From Globomyces pollinis-pini (lineage: Eukaryota; Chytridiomycota; Chytridiomycetes; Rhizophydiales; Globomycetaceae), in the NCBI GenBank assembly GCA_025399215.1, contig MU621360.1, positions 1-21,130 of the forward strand: DNA of 21,130 bases. Direction: 5' to 3'. The position numbers and the translations under genes are program-made. Every line of letters begins with the position of its first letter. Positions within the stretch are counted from its first letter, which is position 1. The notes under the pieces are model-generated. The model searched no databases. It was not told the DNA's origin and saw nothing but the letters and a program-made list of their open reading frames with translations. Shown here piece after piece: positions 1-8,561 of this stretch.

Positions 1-46
1 AAAGAAGAAAGTCTAATTTTATCAGGCTCGGGTAGAGAAATTCCTT

Positions 47-53
47 TATAAAA
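47..53 (+). promoter_or_regulatory. Candidate TATA box of the first CRN gene
   Basis: A TATAAAA stretch lies about 240 bases upstream of the CRN start codon at 293. That distance implies a long 5' leader. The leader contains an upstream ATG at 99 and a GT-AG interval at 77-106 (30 nt) that could be a leader intron removing this ATG. The match is to a generic motif in AT-rich DNA, so it is weak evidence. Confidence 0.3.
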
Positions 54-292
54 ACATACATTCCGTTTCTTTCTTAGTATAGATTTGATTCGCTTGTCAT
101 GCGCAGTTTTGCTAGTTTGGTTCTGCCTGGTTTTATAACTTCCACGAGATTTCCCCCGTTGATTTCCTCCTTTTCCAACTATTTGTGTTGGACAGACTTG
201 AAAGAATTCTGTCCAAAGTCAGTGTCATCAGTTTCAGCCACTTCTCTTAGAGTGTTAGTGTCAATTTTTCTTCCTAACAACTGCATCACAGA

Positions 293-2033
293 ATGGAAAA
301 CAGAGCTTTCTTCATTCAGTACCTCACAAACAAACCTGTTAAGGTTCAAAGTCATATTGACTCTCACGGAGTCCAAAGAGAGTTCCCACTGACTGATGTT
401 GCTGACTTGATTGCAGCTTTCTTTCCAAACACACCTCCAAACGAACTTGGTCAATACGAACTTCACTTACCTGAAGGCGTTTCTAGGTCTGCTCTTGACG
501 ACGACTATTTTGCTACGGTTGACCAAAATGACACCACTCTTGACCCTGGCTGTCTTCTACCTGCTCTTCGCTCTCATGGCTTAAACGCAAAGCAACCACT
601 TATAATTAAGTCAGGTATTGTTGATGGTCTTACAGTAAAATGTAGTTTCAGAGCAACCTACTGAAGTTCAAACTTCGTTCAAACATTGTCACATCTCTTT
701 CTACAATGATGTTAGCAAAGCTGCTGAATTCAATGGATGGCTCTCATTTCACCAAACCATTCCATCTTCTAACTTGAATGGGCTCTATATTCGGGAAAGC
801 TACAAAACGATTGCATCCAGTATCCAACCAGGAATCAACAAAGCCATCATCACTGGTACTCCTGGTATTGGCAAGTCTTTGTTTATGATTTACCTCTTGT
901 GGAAGCTGGTCAAGACAGGAAAACGAGTTTTAATCATTTATCATCCTCACATAATCTACTATGATGGCCGAGGTGGTGTTTTCTACTGTCCTGAAGGGTC
1001 TCTTCCATCCGGCAACGAACTGAGTTTTTGGAATGACGACCTGTGGTGTCTTTTTGATGCCAAGGATAAATTTCCTCATGATCTTAGTCGCTTGCCATAT
1101 CCAACTTGCACATTTGTTTTATCAACCTCCCCACGAAGAGAAATGGTCAATGATTTCAAGAAGCCTCCCCCTCCACAAATCTTTTACATGCCGCTATGGA
1201 ACGAAGTCGAACTGAACACCATCGCATCATATTTTCCCGATGCCATTAATTGGCACGAGCGATTCAGAATTCTTGGCGGAATCCCAAGGTATGTTTTGGA
1301 AGATACTAGGCACAATCCAACAGCATTATTACAAGCTGCGTGTAAACAATGTAAACTCAAGGACTGTATCAAGATAGTTGGTTTGGATTCTACAATCACA
1401 GACAAAGCCAAGGCTGTACATTCCCTTGTTCATATCACTTCTACACACCCATTCACCAAGTCCTCGGTGTCTTACGCCTCCGAAACAGCTTTGGATATCA
1501 TTGTTGCAAACAAGGGTATTGACGCCAAACAAAAGATATTAGAACTCTTGGAATCATCGGCAGGAAATCCTCTTACTGCTTCGTTGTGTGGATATATATT
1601 TGAACCTTTTGCTATTGAATTGTTGGAGAAAGGAGGGAAGTTCACCTGCCGTCAACTAGTTTCTGGAAAAAAGAAGAAATTGAATCCTGCTAGCAATCCT
1701 ACTGAATCAGTTCTTGAGATTCCTCCTTCAATAAAAATAGTCGTTGATCGGGTTGAAATCGGTCAAGCTCAAGAACAGCTATATATTCCAAAAACGAAAA
1801 ATTACACAGCTATTGATGCTTGGATGCCTGGAATTGGTGCATTTCAAATGACTGTTGGAAAAACTCATGGTATCAAAGGTGATGTCAAAAAGGATTTGGT
1901 ATTGTTGGGAGAAAAGGGTGAAAAGTTGTACTGGCTAGTTCCTCCTCTCTATTTTAAGTCGTTTACGAAGAAATCTCCTCGAAGTATTAACCAGTATGCT
2001 GTAAAAATTCCGTACCCAAGTGTAGATAAATAA
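293..2033 (+). CDS. Crinkler (CRN)-type protein: ubiquitin-like header, P-loop NTPase, restriction-like nuclease domain
   Basis: The N-terminal part (293 to about 614) is a CRN header-like domain, ending in a PLIIK-type motif like the other CRN copies here. A P-loop NTPase follows, with Walker A GTPGIGKS (855-878), a likely Walker B ending WCLFD (about 1044) and a GGIPR motif (about 1278). The C-terminal third (about 1600-1880) resembles the PD-(D/E)XK nuclease domain shared by CRN and trypanosome RHS proteins, with an FEPFA glutamate (1602), AIDAW and FQMT. Family members are proposed to act on host or rival DNA; that role is inferred. The header is open to 664, while the NTPase frame is open only after 638. 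Either a 31-nt GT-AG intron (615-645) joins them in frame (569 residues), or there is a one-base shift in the TTT run at 646-648. I favour the intron because its size matches the others here. The ATG at 293 is chosen because the header begins there. No signal peptide is evident. Confidence 0.75.
615..645 (+). other. Candidate 31-nt intron in the first CRN gene
   Basis: The interval starts with GTATTG and ends with TGTAG. Its removal brings the header frame into the NTPase frame and takes out the TAA at 636-638 that closes the NTPase frame upstream. Length and borders match the mini-introns of the core genes. Against it, related relics (minus strand near 16750; plus strand near 2350) retain a VDGL-encoding stretch here, so the segment might be coding and the gene frameshifted instead. 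Confidence 0.5.
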
Positions 2034-2194
2034 AGGAGTATGATTGCATTTTCTCTCTGTAATTTGTATGGTAATTCTAAATTTGTTTGTTCTTTCCAAT
2101 ATTCCCTATTACTATTGAAATTCAAATTCTAACTTCATAATCGAACCTACACGGACTATTTAATTTATTGATGAGAAAATGTCCGATTTTTAGC

Positions 2195-2400
2195 TCTTTG
2201 CATCACAGAATGGAATCTTCATTCAGTACCTCACAACTAACCTGTTAAGATTGAAATCATTATATCGGAGAGCATGACAGACGAAGACCACTGACTGATG
2301 TTGCTGACTTGATTACAGCTTTCTTTCCAAACACACGACGCTCATCATCAAGTACGGTATTGTTGATGGTTTGCTATGCAAAATTACGATGACCCGGATG
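2195..2400 (+). pseudogene. Decayed duplicate of the CRN header domain
   Basis: The sequence repeats the start region of the CRN gene at 293 in the same order, with deletions: GCATCACAGAATGGA, then TTCATTCAGTACCTCACAA, then CACTGACTGATGTTGCTGA, TTTCTTTCCAAACACAC and GGTATTGTTGATGG. Blocks corresponding to roughly residues 5-7, 25-30 and 50-95 of the intact header are missing or scrambled, and no frame stays open. It is a relic of a tandem or ectopic duplication. Beyond about 2373 it runs into an unrelated inverted repeat. Confidence 0.8.
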
Positions 2401-2614
2401 TTCTCGCATACCAAACTATCTGGTCTGACGAATCTTGCGTTAGAAAGATGCCCAAAGATAAAGATCTCTTTATTCGTACTAATCGAATTGTAGGGAAACT
2501 GTTTCCTTGGTATGTATCCATGAGTACGCATAGAGTTCTTTGTCCTTTGGTATCTTTCTGACGCAAGTTTCGTCAGACGGCGAGAACATCCGAGTCATCT
2601 TGATGTTGCATTGC
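2373..2614. repeat. Imperfect inverted repeat with coding-like arms
   Basis: The left arm (2373-2480) and the reverse complement of the right arm (2522-2614) align over most of their length. Shared blocks include GCGAGAACATCCG on the plus strand near 2580 and its complement near 2395, and TCTGACGAA with its complement. The left arm carries about 15 extra bases near 2408-2422. The spacer is about 41 bases. Both arms can encode the same short peptide pattern (DD, DVLA, SDE, CVRK, PKDK), and most mismatches fall at third codon positions. This suggests two diverged copies of one exon placed head to head. I do not recognise the source protein. Confidence 0.75.
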
Positions 2615-2704
2615 AAATTCCAATCGTTTTAGTTTGTTTTTGCCTAAAATTAATGGTTTTTTTTAGTAATTTAATAACTTGAAGGTCATTTCTCGAGAGA
2701 AAAA

Positions 2705-3000
2705 TATTGATTGTTCATTTACAAGGAATGCGTGTTTCTGGCCCTAACTGATTAGCCAACTCCCCTTCGATGTCTCTAACAGATATTGTAGGTTTGTCTC
2801 TAACAATTTTTTTATTGTCAGGCCAACTCTACCACCAGTTATTCGCTTTCGGACAACATCCCTTGGTGGTAAATTGCTGTTTCTTTGACATCCATGATGC
2901 CAAACTTGTACAGCAGTGGCAGTTTTGCCAACATCTATTCCAATCAAGCGCCAAGTTGATCCTGCAGCCCTCATTGAAATGTATCTTCCTCGTCATAAAA
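2705..3000 (-). pseudogene. Relic of a Tc1/mariner-like transposase N-terminus
   Basis: Read on the minus strand, two interleaved frames give pieces resembling the DNA-binding region of Tc1-like transposases. One has an MRAAGSTWRLIG-type helix followed by a GGRVG linker. In a shifted frame there is a segment of the form VRDKPTISVRDIEGEL, the typical second helix-turn-helix pattern. Frameshifts and stops separate the pieces, and no DDE catalytic part follows. No terminal inverted repeats or TA duplications were identified. The call rests on pattern recall without an alignment. Confidence 0.45.
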
Positions 3001-3039
3001 GTAAAAAATATTTTTTCTCTGGACATACTGTACATGTAT

Positions 3040-4109
3040 TTACGCTAAGGTTGGTTTATTTACATCAGATCCGTCCATCTTATCAGCATTTGGATTAGCA
3101 TCATGCTTTTCAGCCTCTTTGTCGGTTTGATGTTCATTGGTACCTTTCTTTTTAACCTGTTTATCTTTCTTTTTATCACTCTCTTTGCTAGACGTACCCA
3201 CATTCAAAAATCGAATCTTTCTGATACTAAAGAATATCCTACAATAGATAAATGTTTGATACGGCATCAGAAGGACAGCTACTTCGCAAAACAAATCAAA
3301 GAATTTAATGCCGTTCAAATTACGTGTACGATTTAATTGAGGTCCAATAAAAGCGATTAGTACGAGAAGAAATGTAATGATTCCCAACACACGAAATGCA
3401 TGAATCAAATTCTTTGCTTTTCGATAATTGACTTCAATCTCTTCTAGATTTTTCTTTGTTGAGACAGCGAGCTTATGCATTCGGGAAGCTATTAAGAAGG
3501 ATCTAATACCAACAGAAATATTGACAAATGGAATAATAATAATTGACAAGTCTCTCCACTATTGTATGTTAGTATCCATCAAATACCGTTCTTCCCAGAT
3601 CAATTGTTGGTGGTGATGGGCCACCAGGAGCTCCAGGACCATTTGTGTTAAATGCGGGTCTTAAAGACCAATAAACCATTCCTAACCATTAACTGAAATA
3701 CACCAATTTTACCAAATCCCATTCCAATACAGAATATATTTTCCAAAACCTGGACAATCACAATTGTCGATAAGCTAACCTTTGTCAATACATACACTAA
3801 CTTCAACATTTCAATATCAGTGTTTAATAATAAGATATGGAACAGATATAAAGGAATGTAAAGTGTACTGTGAACAAAAACTAGAATGGAATCATTAAGA
3901 TTGAATAGATAAATCACTAAACCTCTAATGCTGATTTGAAAACAGAAAAATGTTAAGAGTAATTGTAGTATGGTATGAACTTTCCATAGACTGTTTCGAG
4001 AACTTTTCACTTGCTTTACCAGAAATAATAGAGAGAACAGAGCGTTGACTGGATACAGAATTTTGAGTGTTAATGTCAGTTTTTCAACATCCGAATCTGA
4101 TATATTCAT
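3040..4109 (-). CDS. Seven-transmembrane protein with Pro/Gly-rich loop and Lys-rich tail (unknown family)
   Basis: Three exons (4109-3713, 3681-3587, 3558-3040) are joined by introns of 31 nt (3682-3712) and 28 nt (3559-3586). Splicing gives one open frame of 336 residues. The 28-nt intron has a perfect TACTAAC branch-site motif (3568-3574, minus strand). The product shows seven hydrophobic segments: four in exon 1, one at the start of exon 3 (LSIIIIPFVNIS) and two more. A loop between segments 4 and 5 contains NGPGAPGGPSPPTIDLG. The C-terminal 60 residues are very hydrophilic (KKKDKQVKKKGT) and presumably cytoplasmic. The architecture suggests a GPCR-like receptor, but I recognise no family signature. 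No signal peptide is evident. The start is the first ATG of the frame. It lies 137 bases downstream of the PPR gene on the same strand. Confidence 0.75.
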
Positions 4110-4246
4110 TTAGTTGAAAACACGCGTTCGGAACAATGAGTTAAGACTATAAACTAGTTTCAAATTGAGTAATGGAAATATATTATCGATTGTATTTCAA
4201 TATTTAGATAAGGATATCAATGACGACAATTTACAAAAATTGACAG

Positions 4247-5869
4247 TTATATACCAACACAAGTATCGATTGAATTGACCATCCATTCTTTTTTGAGCTG
4301 TTGATATATCAACACTTTGTCTTGTATATTCCATCGTGTAAATTCACTAATAAGTGTATCAAATACTTTTGAATCTGGTTGAATCTTATTTTTACACATA
4401 TCTAAATAAACAATTTCCATTTTTTCTAATTGACCAGAAATACCAAAGCCTTTCATTGCACTGGTGTATCCTTCCACTCCTTTAACTTTCAAATGAAGCA
4501 TTTTTTTCAGGTATATTTCCATGGTGTTCCAATCTTGTATAGTCCCAAAGAATTTCATTAAATTACTAAATGTGGATGCATTTGGATGAAAGTTATTTCG
4601 AAATAAATTTGAATAGAGTGATTGCACTTTGTTGGATAGAAACAGGTTTGTATTCGTTAAATCGTCAGTATTTGTTTCATTAAAATTAAGAAACTTGCTA
4701 TTCTGAAAAGCAGTCAAGGTTCCATTCCTCGTATCATGTAAAACTGAATTTGATTGAAATATTATTTGTCTTGTGAATGCCTTGATCACTGAATTAAATA
4801 ATGTAACATCTAAACGTAGACCCATTGATAATGATTGATCAAGTATGAATACAATTTGTTTCATATCATTCACTGATATAAAATGATTTAATAGAATTGT
4901 GATGGTAATAACATCCGGTTTTACATTATAATCTTTCAACGTATGATACATAAGTAACATTTGATCTGTTTGAACGACGTTACTGTATGCTTCTAACATA
5001 GTATTGAAAATAATCAAATCAGGTTTGATAAGTTTAGATATCATTTCTTTGAAACAACATTCCATCTTTTTGATGTTTTGATGTTGACCATATACTTGAA
5101 TTAAACTTGAATATGTAATCAAATTAGGAGCAAGTTGATAAGATTTCATATAATCCAATAAATAATCCAATTTTTTAAAGTCACTTTGTGATCCATATCC
5201 ACGTAGAAGTGAATTCATAAGTGGGATGGTGGGTATAATCTTGAATCGTTCCATTTCGACGAAATAATGATCCAATTTCGAACCATCTTTTTTGAAGGCA
5301 TTAAATAAAGTAGTGAAGATAAAAGCATCAGGTTGAATTGCAAGCGAGATTATTGTTTTGTATACTTTTTCTACATTCCGTAAATCTTTAATCTTCAGAT
5401 AACCATTCATTAAAGCAGTAAATGTTTTTAAATTTGGTACAAGATTTAGTTTATAGATTAATTTGAAATAGTAACCTGCAGCAATCATATCTCGATTACG
5501 AACGCAATGGTTGATTGATGAATTTAAGACATTTAAATCTGGCTTCCTATTTTTGGTAATCATTGAATCAATCAAAGATTTTAATTTCGAATTGAATTTA
5601 ACAGGAGATTTTCTACCTTGATAAGATTTCAAAATGATTGGATAAGTATCAAAGATGATTGTAGAGTCTTCATTTGATTGATTGATAGATAGAGTTTCGT
5701 TTATAATTGATTGATTGATTTGGAATGATTTCTCTAAAGTTTGGATAACTTTTAGTTTATAGTTTGTTTCCAAGTCGATGATTGAACTTTTAATTTTAAA
5801 ATATTTTGTTGTTGGTTCATTTGTTGATATCCTTCGAAATGATGACTTCAATGAATTCAAAAACTTCAT
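4247..5869 (-). CDS. Pentatricopeptide repeat (PPR) protein, probably mitochondrial
   Basis: The 540-residue open frame has no intron. About seven P-class PPR units run from residue 111 to 350, with repeated patterns such as PDLIIFNTMLEAY, PNLITYSSLIQVYG and PDVITITILLNHF. Three more degenerate ones lie at about 430-535. P-class PPR proteins bind single-stranded RNA with one repeat per base and mostly act in organellar RNA processing, stability or translation. The basic, Ser-rich N-terminus (MKFLNSLKSSFRRIST) fits a mitochondrial presequence. A region at about 355-425 rich in Asn, Ser and Thr interrupts the repeat array. The start ATG follows a T-rich leader. The gene lies 121 bases below the second PPR gene on the same strand. 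The specific RNA target cannot be read from the sequence. Confidence 0.88.
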   Translation of the reverse strand: MKFLNSLKSSFRRISTNEPTTKYFKIKSSIIDLETNYKLKVIQTLEKSFQINQSIINETLSINQSNEDSTIIFDTYPIILKSYQGRKSPVKFNSKLKSLIDSMITKNRKPDLNVLNSSINHCVRNRDMIAAGYYFKLIYKLNLVPNLKTFTALMNGYLKIKDLRNVEKVYKTIISLAIQPDAFIFTTLFNAFKKDGSKLDHYFVEMERFKIIPTIPLMNSLLRGYGSQSDFKKLDYLLDYMKSYQLAPNLITYSSLIQVYGQHQNIKKMECCFKEMISKLIKPDLIIFNTMLEAYSNVVQTDQMLLMYHTLKDYNVKPDVITITILLNHFISVNDMKQIVFILDQSLSMGLRLDVTLFNSVIKAFTRQIIFQSNSVLHDTRNGTLTAFQNSKFLNFNETNTDDLTNTNLFLSNKVQSLYSNLFRNNFHPNASTFSNLMKFFGTIQDWNTMEIYLKKMLHLKVKGVEGYTSAMKGFGISGQLEKMEIVYLDMCKNKIQPDSKVFDTLISEFTRWNIQDKVLIYQQLKKEWMVNSIDTCVGI

Positions 5870-5990
5870 TAAAAAAAAAATATAAAATTCAATGAAATCT
5901 AATCAATATTTTGTTTTGTTTAAAAAAAGAAAGAAATTTTGTCGAGTTTAAAATTGTTTAAAATTTCAATGTTTTAGTTGATTAATTTTT

Positions 5991-7670
5991 TTATTTGAGT
6001 TGATCAGAGATACGAAAATTATCATAGTAATCAACTTTATCGTACATGCCTTCTTTATCAAACCATTTAACCATTGTATCTAAAATAATTTGATTAGGTT
6101 GATATCCATTCTCTATCATTTCATTAAATATCCATTCCATCTGATCTACCCTTTGCAATTTACCATATCCATTAATAATACAATGATATAATTTAATGGT
6201 TTCTAATTTACTATCAATCATCCATAAATAATAATTCTTTAATTGTTTAAGATTCTTGACTTTGATATAAGATTTGAATATTATAATTAACAACGCAGAA
6301 TCTAATTGCACTTGATTTTCATTCATGATTTCTATTTGTTGCTCCATTTTATCAATATATCCATTTAGTCCATACGCTTGGATGAGTGCAGAATAGGTGG
6401 GAAGGGTAGGCATAATATCGGATTCCATCATATCTTGATAGTATAACTCCATCTTATTTATCATACCTTGTCTACCAAAACCATGAATAAGTACAGTATA
6501 AGTGATTAAATCTGGTGAGATCTTATCTGATATCATTTGCTGATATATATCCTCCATATCTTGTAGCTGGTGAAATTTTGATAGGGATTGAAGTATAATG
6601 GTATATAGATTTAAATCGCATCTGATTTTGTTTCGTTTCATTTCAAGAAATGTTAACTTCATCTCTTCTAAATAACCTTGCACTCCATATGCATGAATCA
6701 TTGATGTATACGTTAATAAATTAATAGGGAATTTTTTGGATTTCAAAAATTGGAATAGAAATTCTACTTGTTCAAAGTTATTTGTCTTTCCATACCCCCT
6801 AATTAAGGAATTGTATATTTGAATGTTGGGAGTTATATTGTAGTATTCCATCAATTCAAACGTTTCTTTCATTTTTGTCAAGTCGAATTTACTGTAATAA
6901 TCAATCAGTATTCCAAGTATGATTTCATTTGGTATAATGTTTTTGCTTAACATATTTTTAAATGTTATTTCTACGTTATTGGAATCTTTGGCCTTTGCAA
7001 ACGCATTGAGCAAAGTGGTATAAATAAAAGTGTTTGGGGTTAAATCATATCGACCCAATAGATTGTAGTGATATCGAACTTGATCCATATCCTTTAAAGT
7101 TATAAAACCTTTCATTAGCAGATTAAATATCAGTAAATTGGGTTTTAAAGATAAAGACAAAAGGTATTTCGATATCATTTCCAAACGTGTTTTCCCATTC
7201 ACTTTGAATTGAGGTGATTTTAGATAGGATTCAAGACAGATTTCATATACTCTAATATCAGTAAATTTGAAATCTTTTTCCAATGACCATTCAAATAAGT
7301 TTGCGATAGAACTATAATCGTTTTTCTTGTACAAGGTCAAGATATGTTTGTGAATCACTAGAATACTAGGATTTTTCAAATCCAGTATTAAATTGGTATT
7401 TGAATTAATTTTCTTTTCCAGTTTAAGAAGATTTGTATGAGAGAGAGTAGATATTGATTGAATCAAGATAGGAGTTGAACAAGGAAACCAGGTAACCTTC
7501 AGATACTGACGGCATTTCCCTCTAATTCTGCACACTATTGGTATTACTGGTATGAACATTTTATATGCAGGAATTTCCCAAGTCCTTCTTGTCGTTTTAT
7601 CGTAAGAAATACAAATATTTTTTTTTGTTTTTTTTTCTTCTTCAAAATGAAATGTTAATAAAGTGAACAT
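5991..7670 (-). CDS. Pentatricopeptide repeat (PPR) protein, probably mitochondrial
   Basis: The frame is open for 559 residues from the ATG at 7670, but the ATG at 7559 (522 residues) is a better start. From it the protein begins MFIPVIPIVCRIRGKCRQY, a plausible mitochondrial presequence. The 37 codons before it are an A-rich, leader-like stretch. About ten P-class PPR units run from residue 175 to the C-terminus (for example PDLITYTVLIHGFGRQG and PTLPTYSALIQAYGLNG), with a strong recurrent GYG or AYG turn and KME near the second helix. The expected role is sequence-specific organellar RNA binding. It ends 121 bases before the next PPR gene, and the two may be an old duplicate pair. The 7670 start would leave only 12 bases after the upstream gene's stop, another reason to prefer 7559. 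Confidence 0.88.
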   Translation of the reverse strand: MFTLLTFHFEEEKKTKKNICISYDKTTRRTWEIPAYKMFIPVIPIVCRIRGKCRQYLKVTWFPCSTPILIQSISTLSHTNLLKLEKKINSNTNLILDLKNPSILVIHKHILTLYKKNDYSSIANLFEWSLEKDFKFTDIRVYEICLESYLKSPQFKVNGKTRLEMISKYLLSLSLKPNLLIFNLLMKGFITLKDMDQVRYHYNLLGRYDLTPNTFIYTTLLNAFAKAKDSNNVEITFKNMLSKNIIPNEIILGILIDYYSKFDLTKMKETFELMEYYNITPNIQIYNSLIRGYGKTNNFEQVEFLFQFLKSKKFPINLLTYTSMIHAYGVQGYLEEMKLTFLEMKRNKIRCDLNLYTIILQSLSKFHQLQDMEDIYQQMISDKISPDLITYTVLIHGFGRQGMINKMELYYQDMMESDIMPTLPTYSALIQAYGLNGYIDKMEQQIEIMNENQVQLDSALLIIIFKSYIKVKNLKQLKNYYLWMIDSKLETIKLYHCIINGYGKLQRVDQMEWIFNEMIENGYQPNQIILDTMVKWFDKEGMYDKVDYYDNFRISDQLK

Positions 7671-7682
7671 GCAGTGAATTTA

Positions 7683-8270
7683 TTAAAGGTAAATTGCCAT
7701 ACCAATCGAAACAAGCAATGCAATCACTGACATATCAGATGCACTAGAAGTTTGAGTCGGTAAAATAGATGTGACGGGTTTGGGACCGGTAGGAGTTGAA
7801 GTTTCTGGTGTTTTGGTTGTCCACGGTGCATTTGCTGGTAATGCTAATATAATATTAAAAATTTATTCGAAATACCTTCAGGATTCAATCCGGCAACAGC
7901 ACATTGAGAAGTAACTTTTGGCTGAACTTCACCAGAATAAATAGCATCCACATCCTTGTCTCCTGAGCATTGATTAAAACATTTCCTATCTATTAGACAA
8001 ACTAAATACCTATCTTCAACTGCATTGTAGCAAAGGCAAGCATTATAGTTTGTGATGTTTGTGGACACTATGGGTTAAACCAATCCTCTTCTTACTCATA
8101 GGGGTACAGGTTGTTTCTCGGTACTGAACTGCCAAGTCACGACATGGTTGGAAGTTAGTTTGATCGCATGCTACTGGTTTGAAAGAGACTCCAAAGAATG
8201 ATGGTACACTGTATGGCATCTGGTTTGGAAAGTTGCAGCGGCACTTTTGAACGGATTCATCTTCAACCAT
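7683..8270 (-). CDS. Cys-rich protein with a GPI-anchor-like C-terminus (surface protein candidate, 5' end uncertain)
   Basis: Three exons are placed (8270-8096, 8067-7876, 7843-7683), with GT-AG introns of 28 nt (8068-8095) and 32 nt (7844-7875). Splicing joins three frames into 175 residues. The first two exons hold 11 cysteines in CxC and C-x(n)-C spacings plus an NIT glycosylation sequon. The last exon gives a Pro/Thr/Ser-rich stalk (TPTGPKPVTS), a small-residue region (SSASD) and a terminal hydrophobic run ending in MAIYL and stop. That is the standard layout of a GPI-attachment signal. A GPI protein also needs an N-terminal signal peptide, and none follows the ATG at 8270. An in-frame stop sits just upstream, and a candidate splice acceptor (CATAG) at 8286 suggests a missing first exon. 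I do not recognise the Cys pattern. Function unknown; cell-surface location is inferred. Confidence 0.7.
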
Positions 8271-8561
8271 CGGCGGTATAAAAAACTATGCATCCTAATG
8301 TCTAGTGAGTGATATGTATATTAACTACATCATAGTCTCGTGAATTCAAGTATTGTAGAGTTGGGTTTTGTGCTATAGGATGAATTGGTCAATGGTATTG
8401 TTATTGAAGATACTTAAAGCACTTATTACTGATAGCATCACTAATTCCCATGGCCTTGTAACTGGACTCTTAAAAAGTCATTATTGTACATGTTATAGTG
8501 CCTAACTCATTTCACCATAGAAAAAAGGAATGTACTAAATTCTTGCTATTGAGTTTATTAA
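8271..8561. other. Short intergenic region, probably holding the leader of the Cys-rich gene
   Basis: This AT-rich stretch lies between two co-oriented minus-strand genes. On the minus strand it contains a possible splice acceptor at 8286 and a short open stretch starting with an ATG at about 8450. I could not assemble a convincing signal-peptide exon from either. No RNA gene or repeat was seen. Confidence 0.4.

Noticed and set aside
99..392. 97-codon plus-strand open frame before the first CRN gene
   Set aside because: It overlaps the header in another frame, has no family resemblance, and its ATG lies inside a candidate leader intron.
7560..7670. N-terminal extension of the second PPR protein from the ATG at 7670
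   Set aside because: Its codons are A-rich leader-like sequence, 12 bases from the upstream gene's stop; the ATG at 7559 begins a much better mitochondrial presequence.
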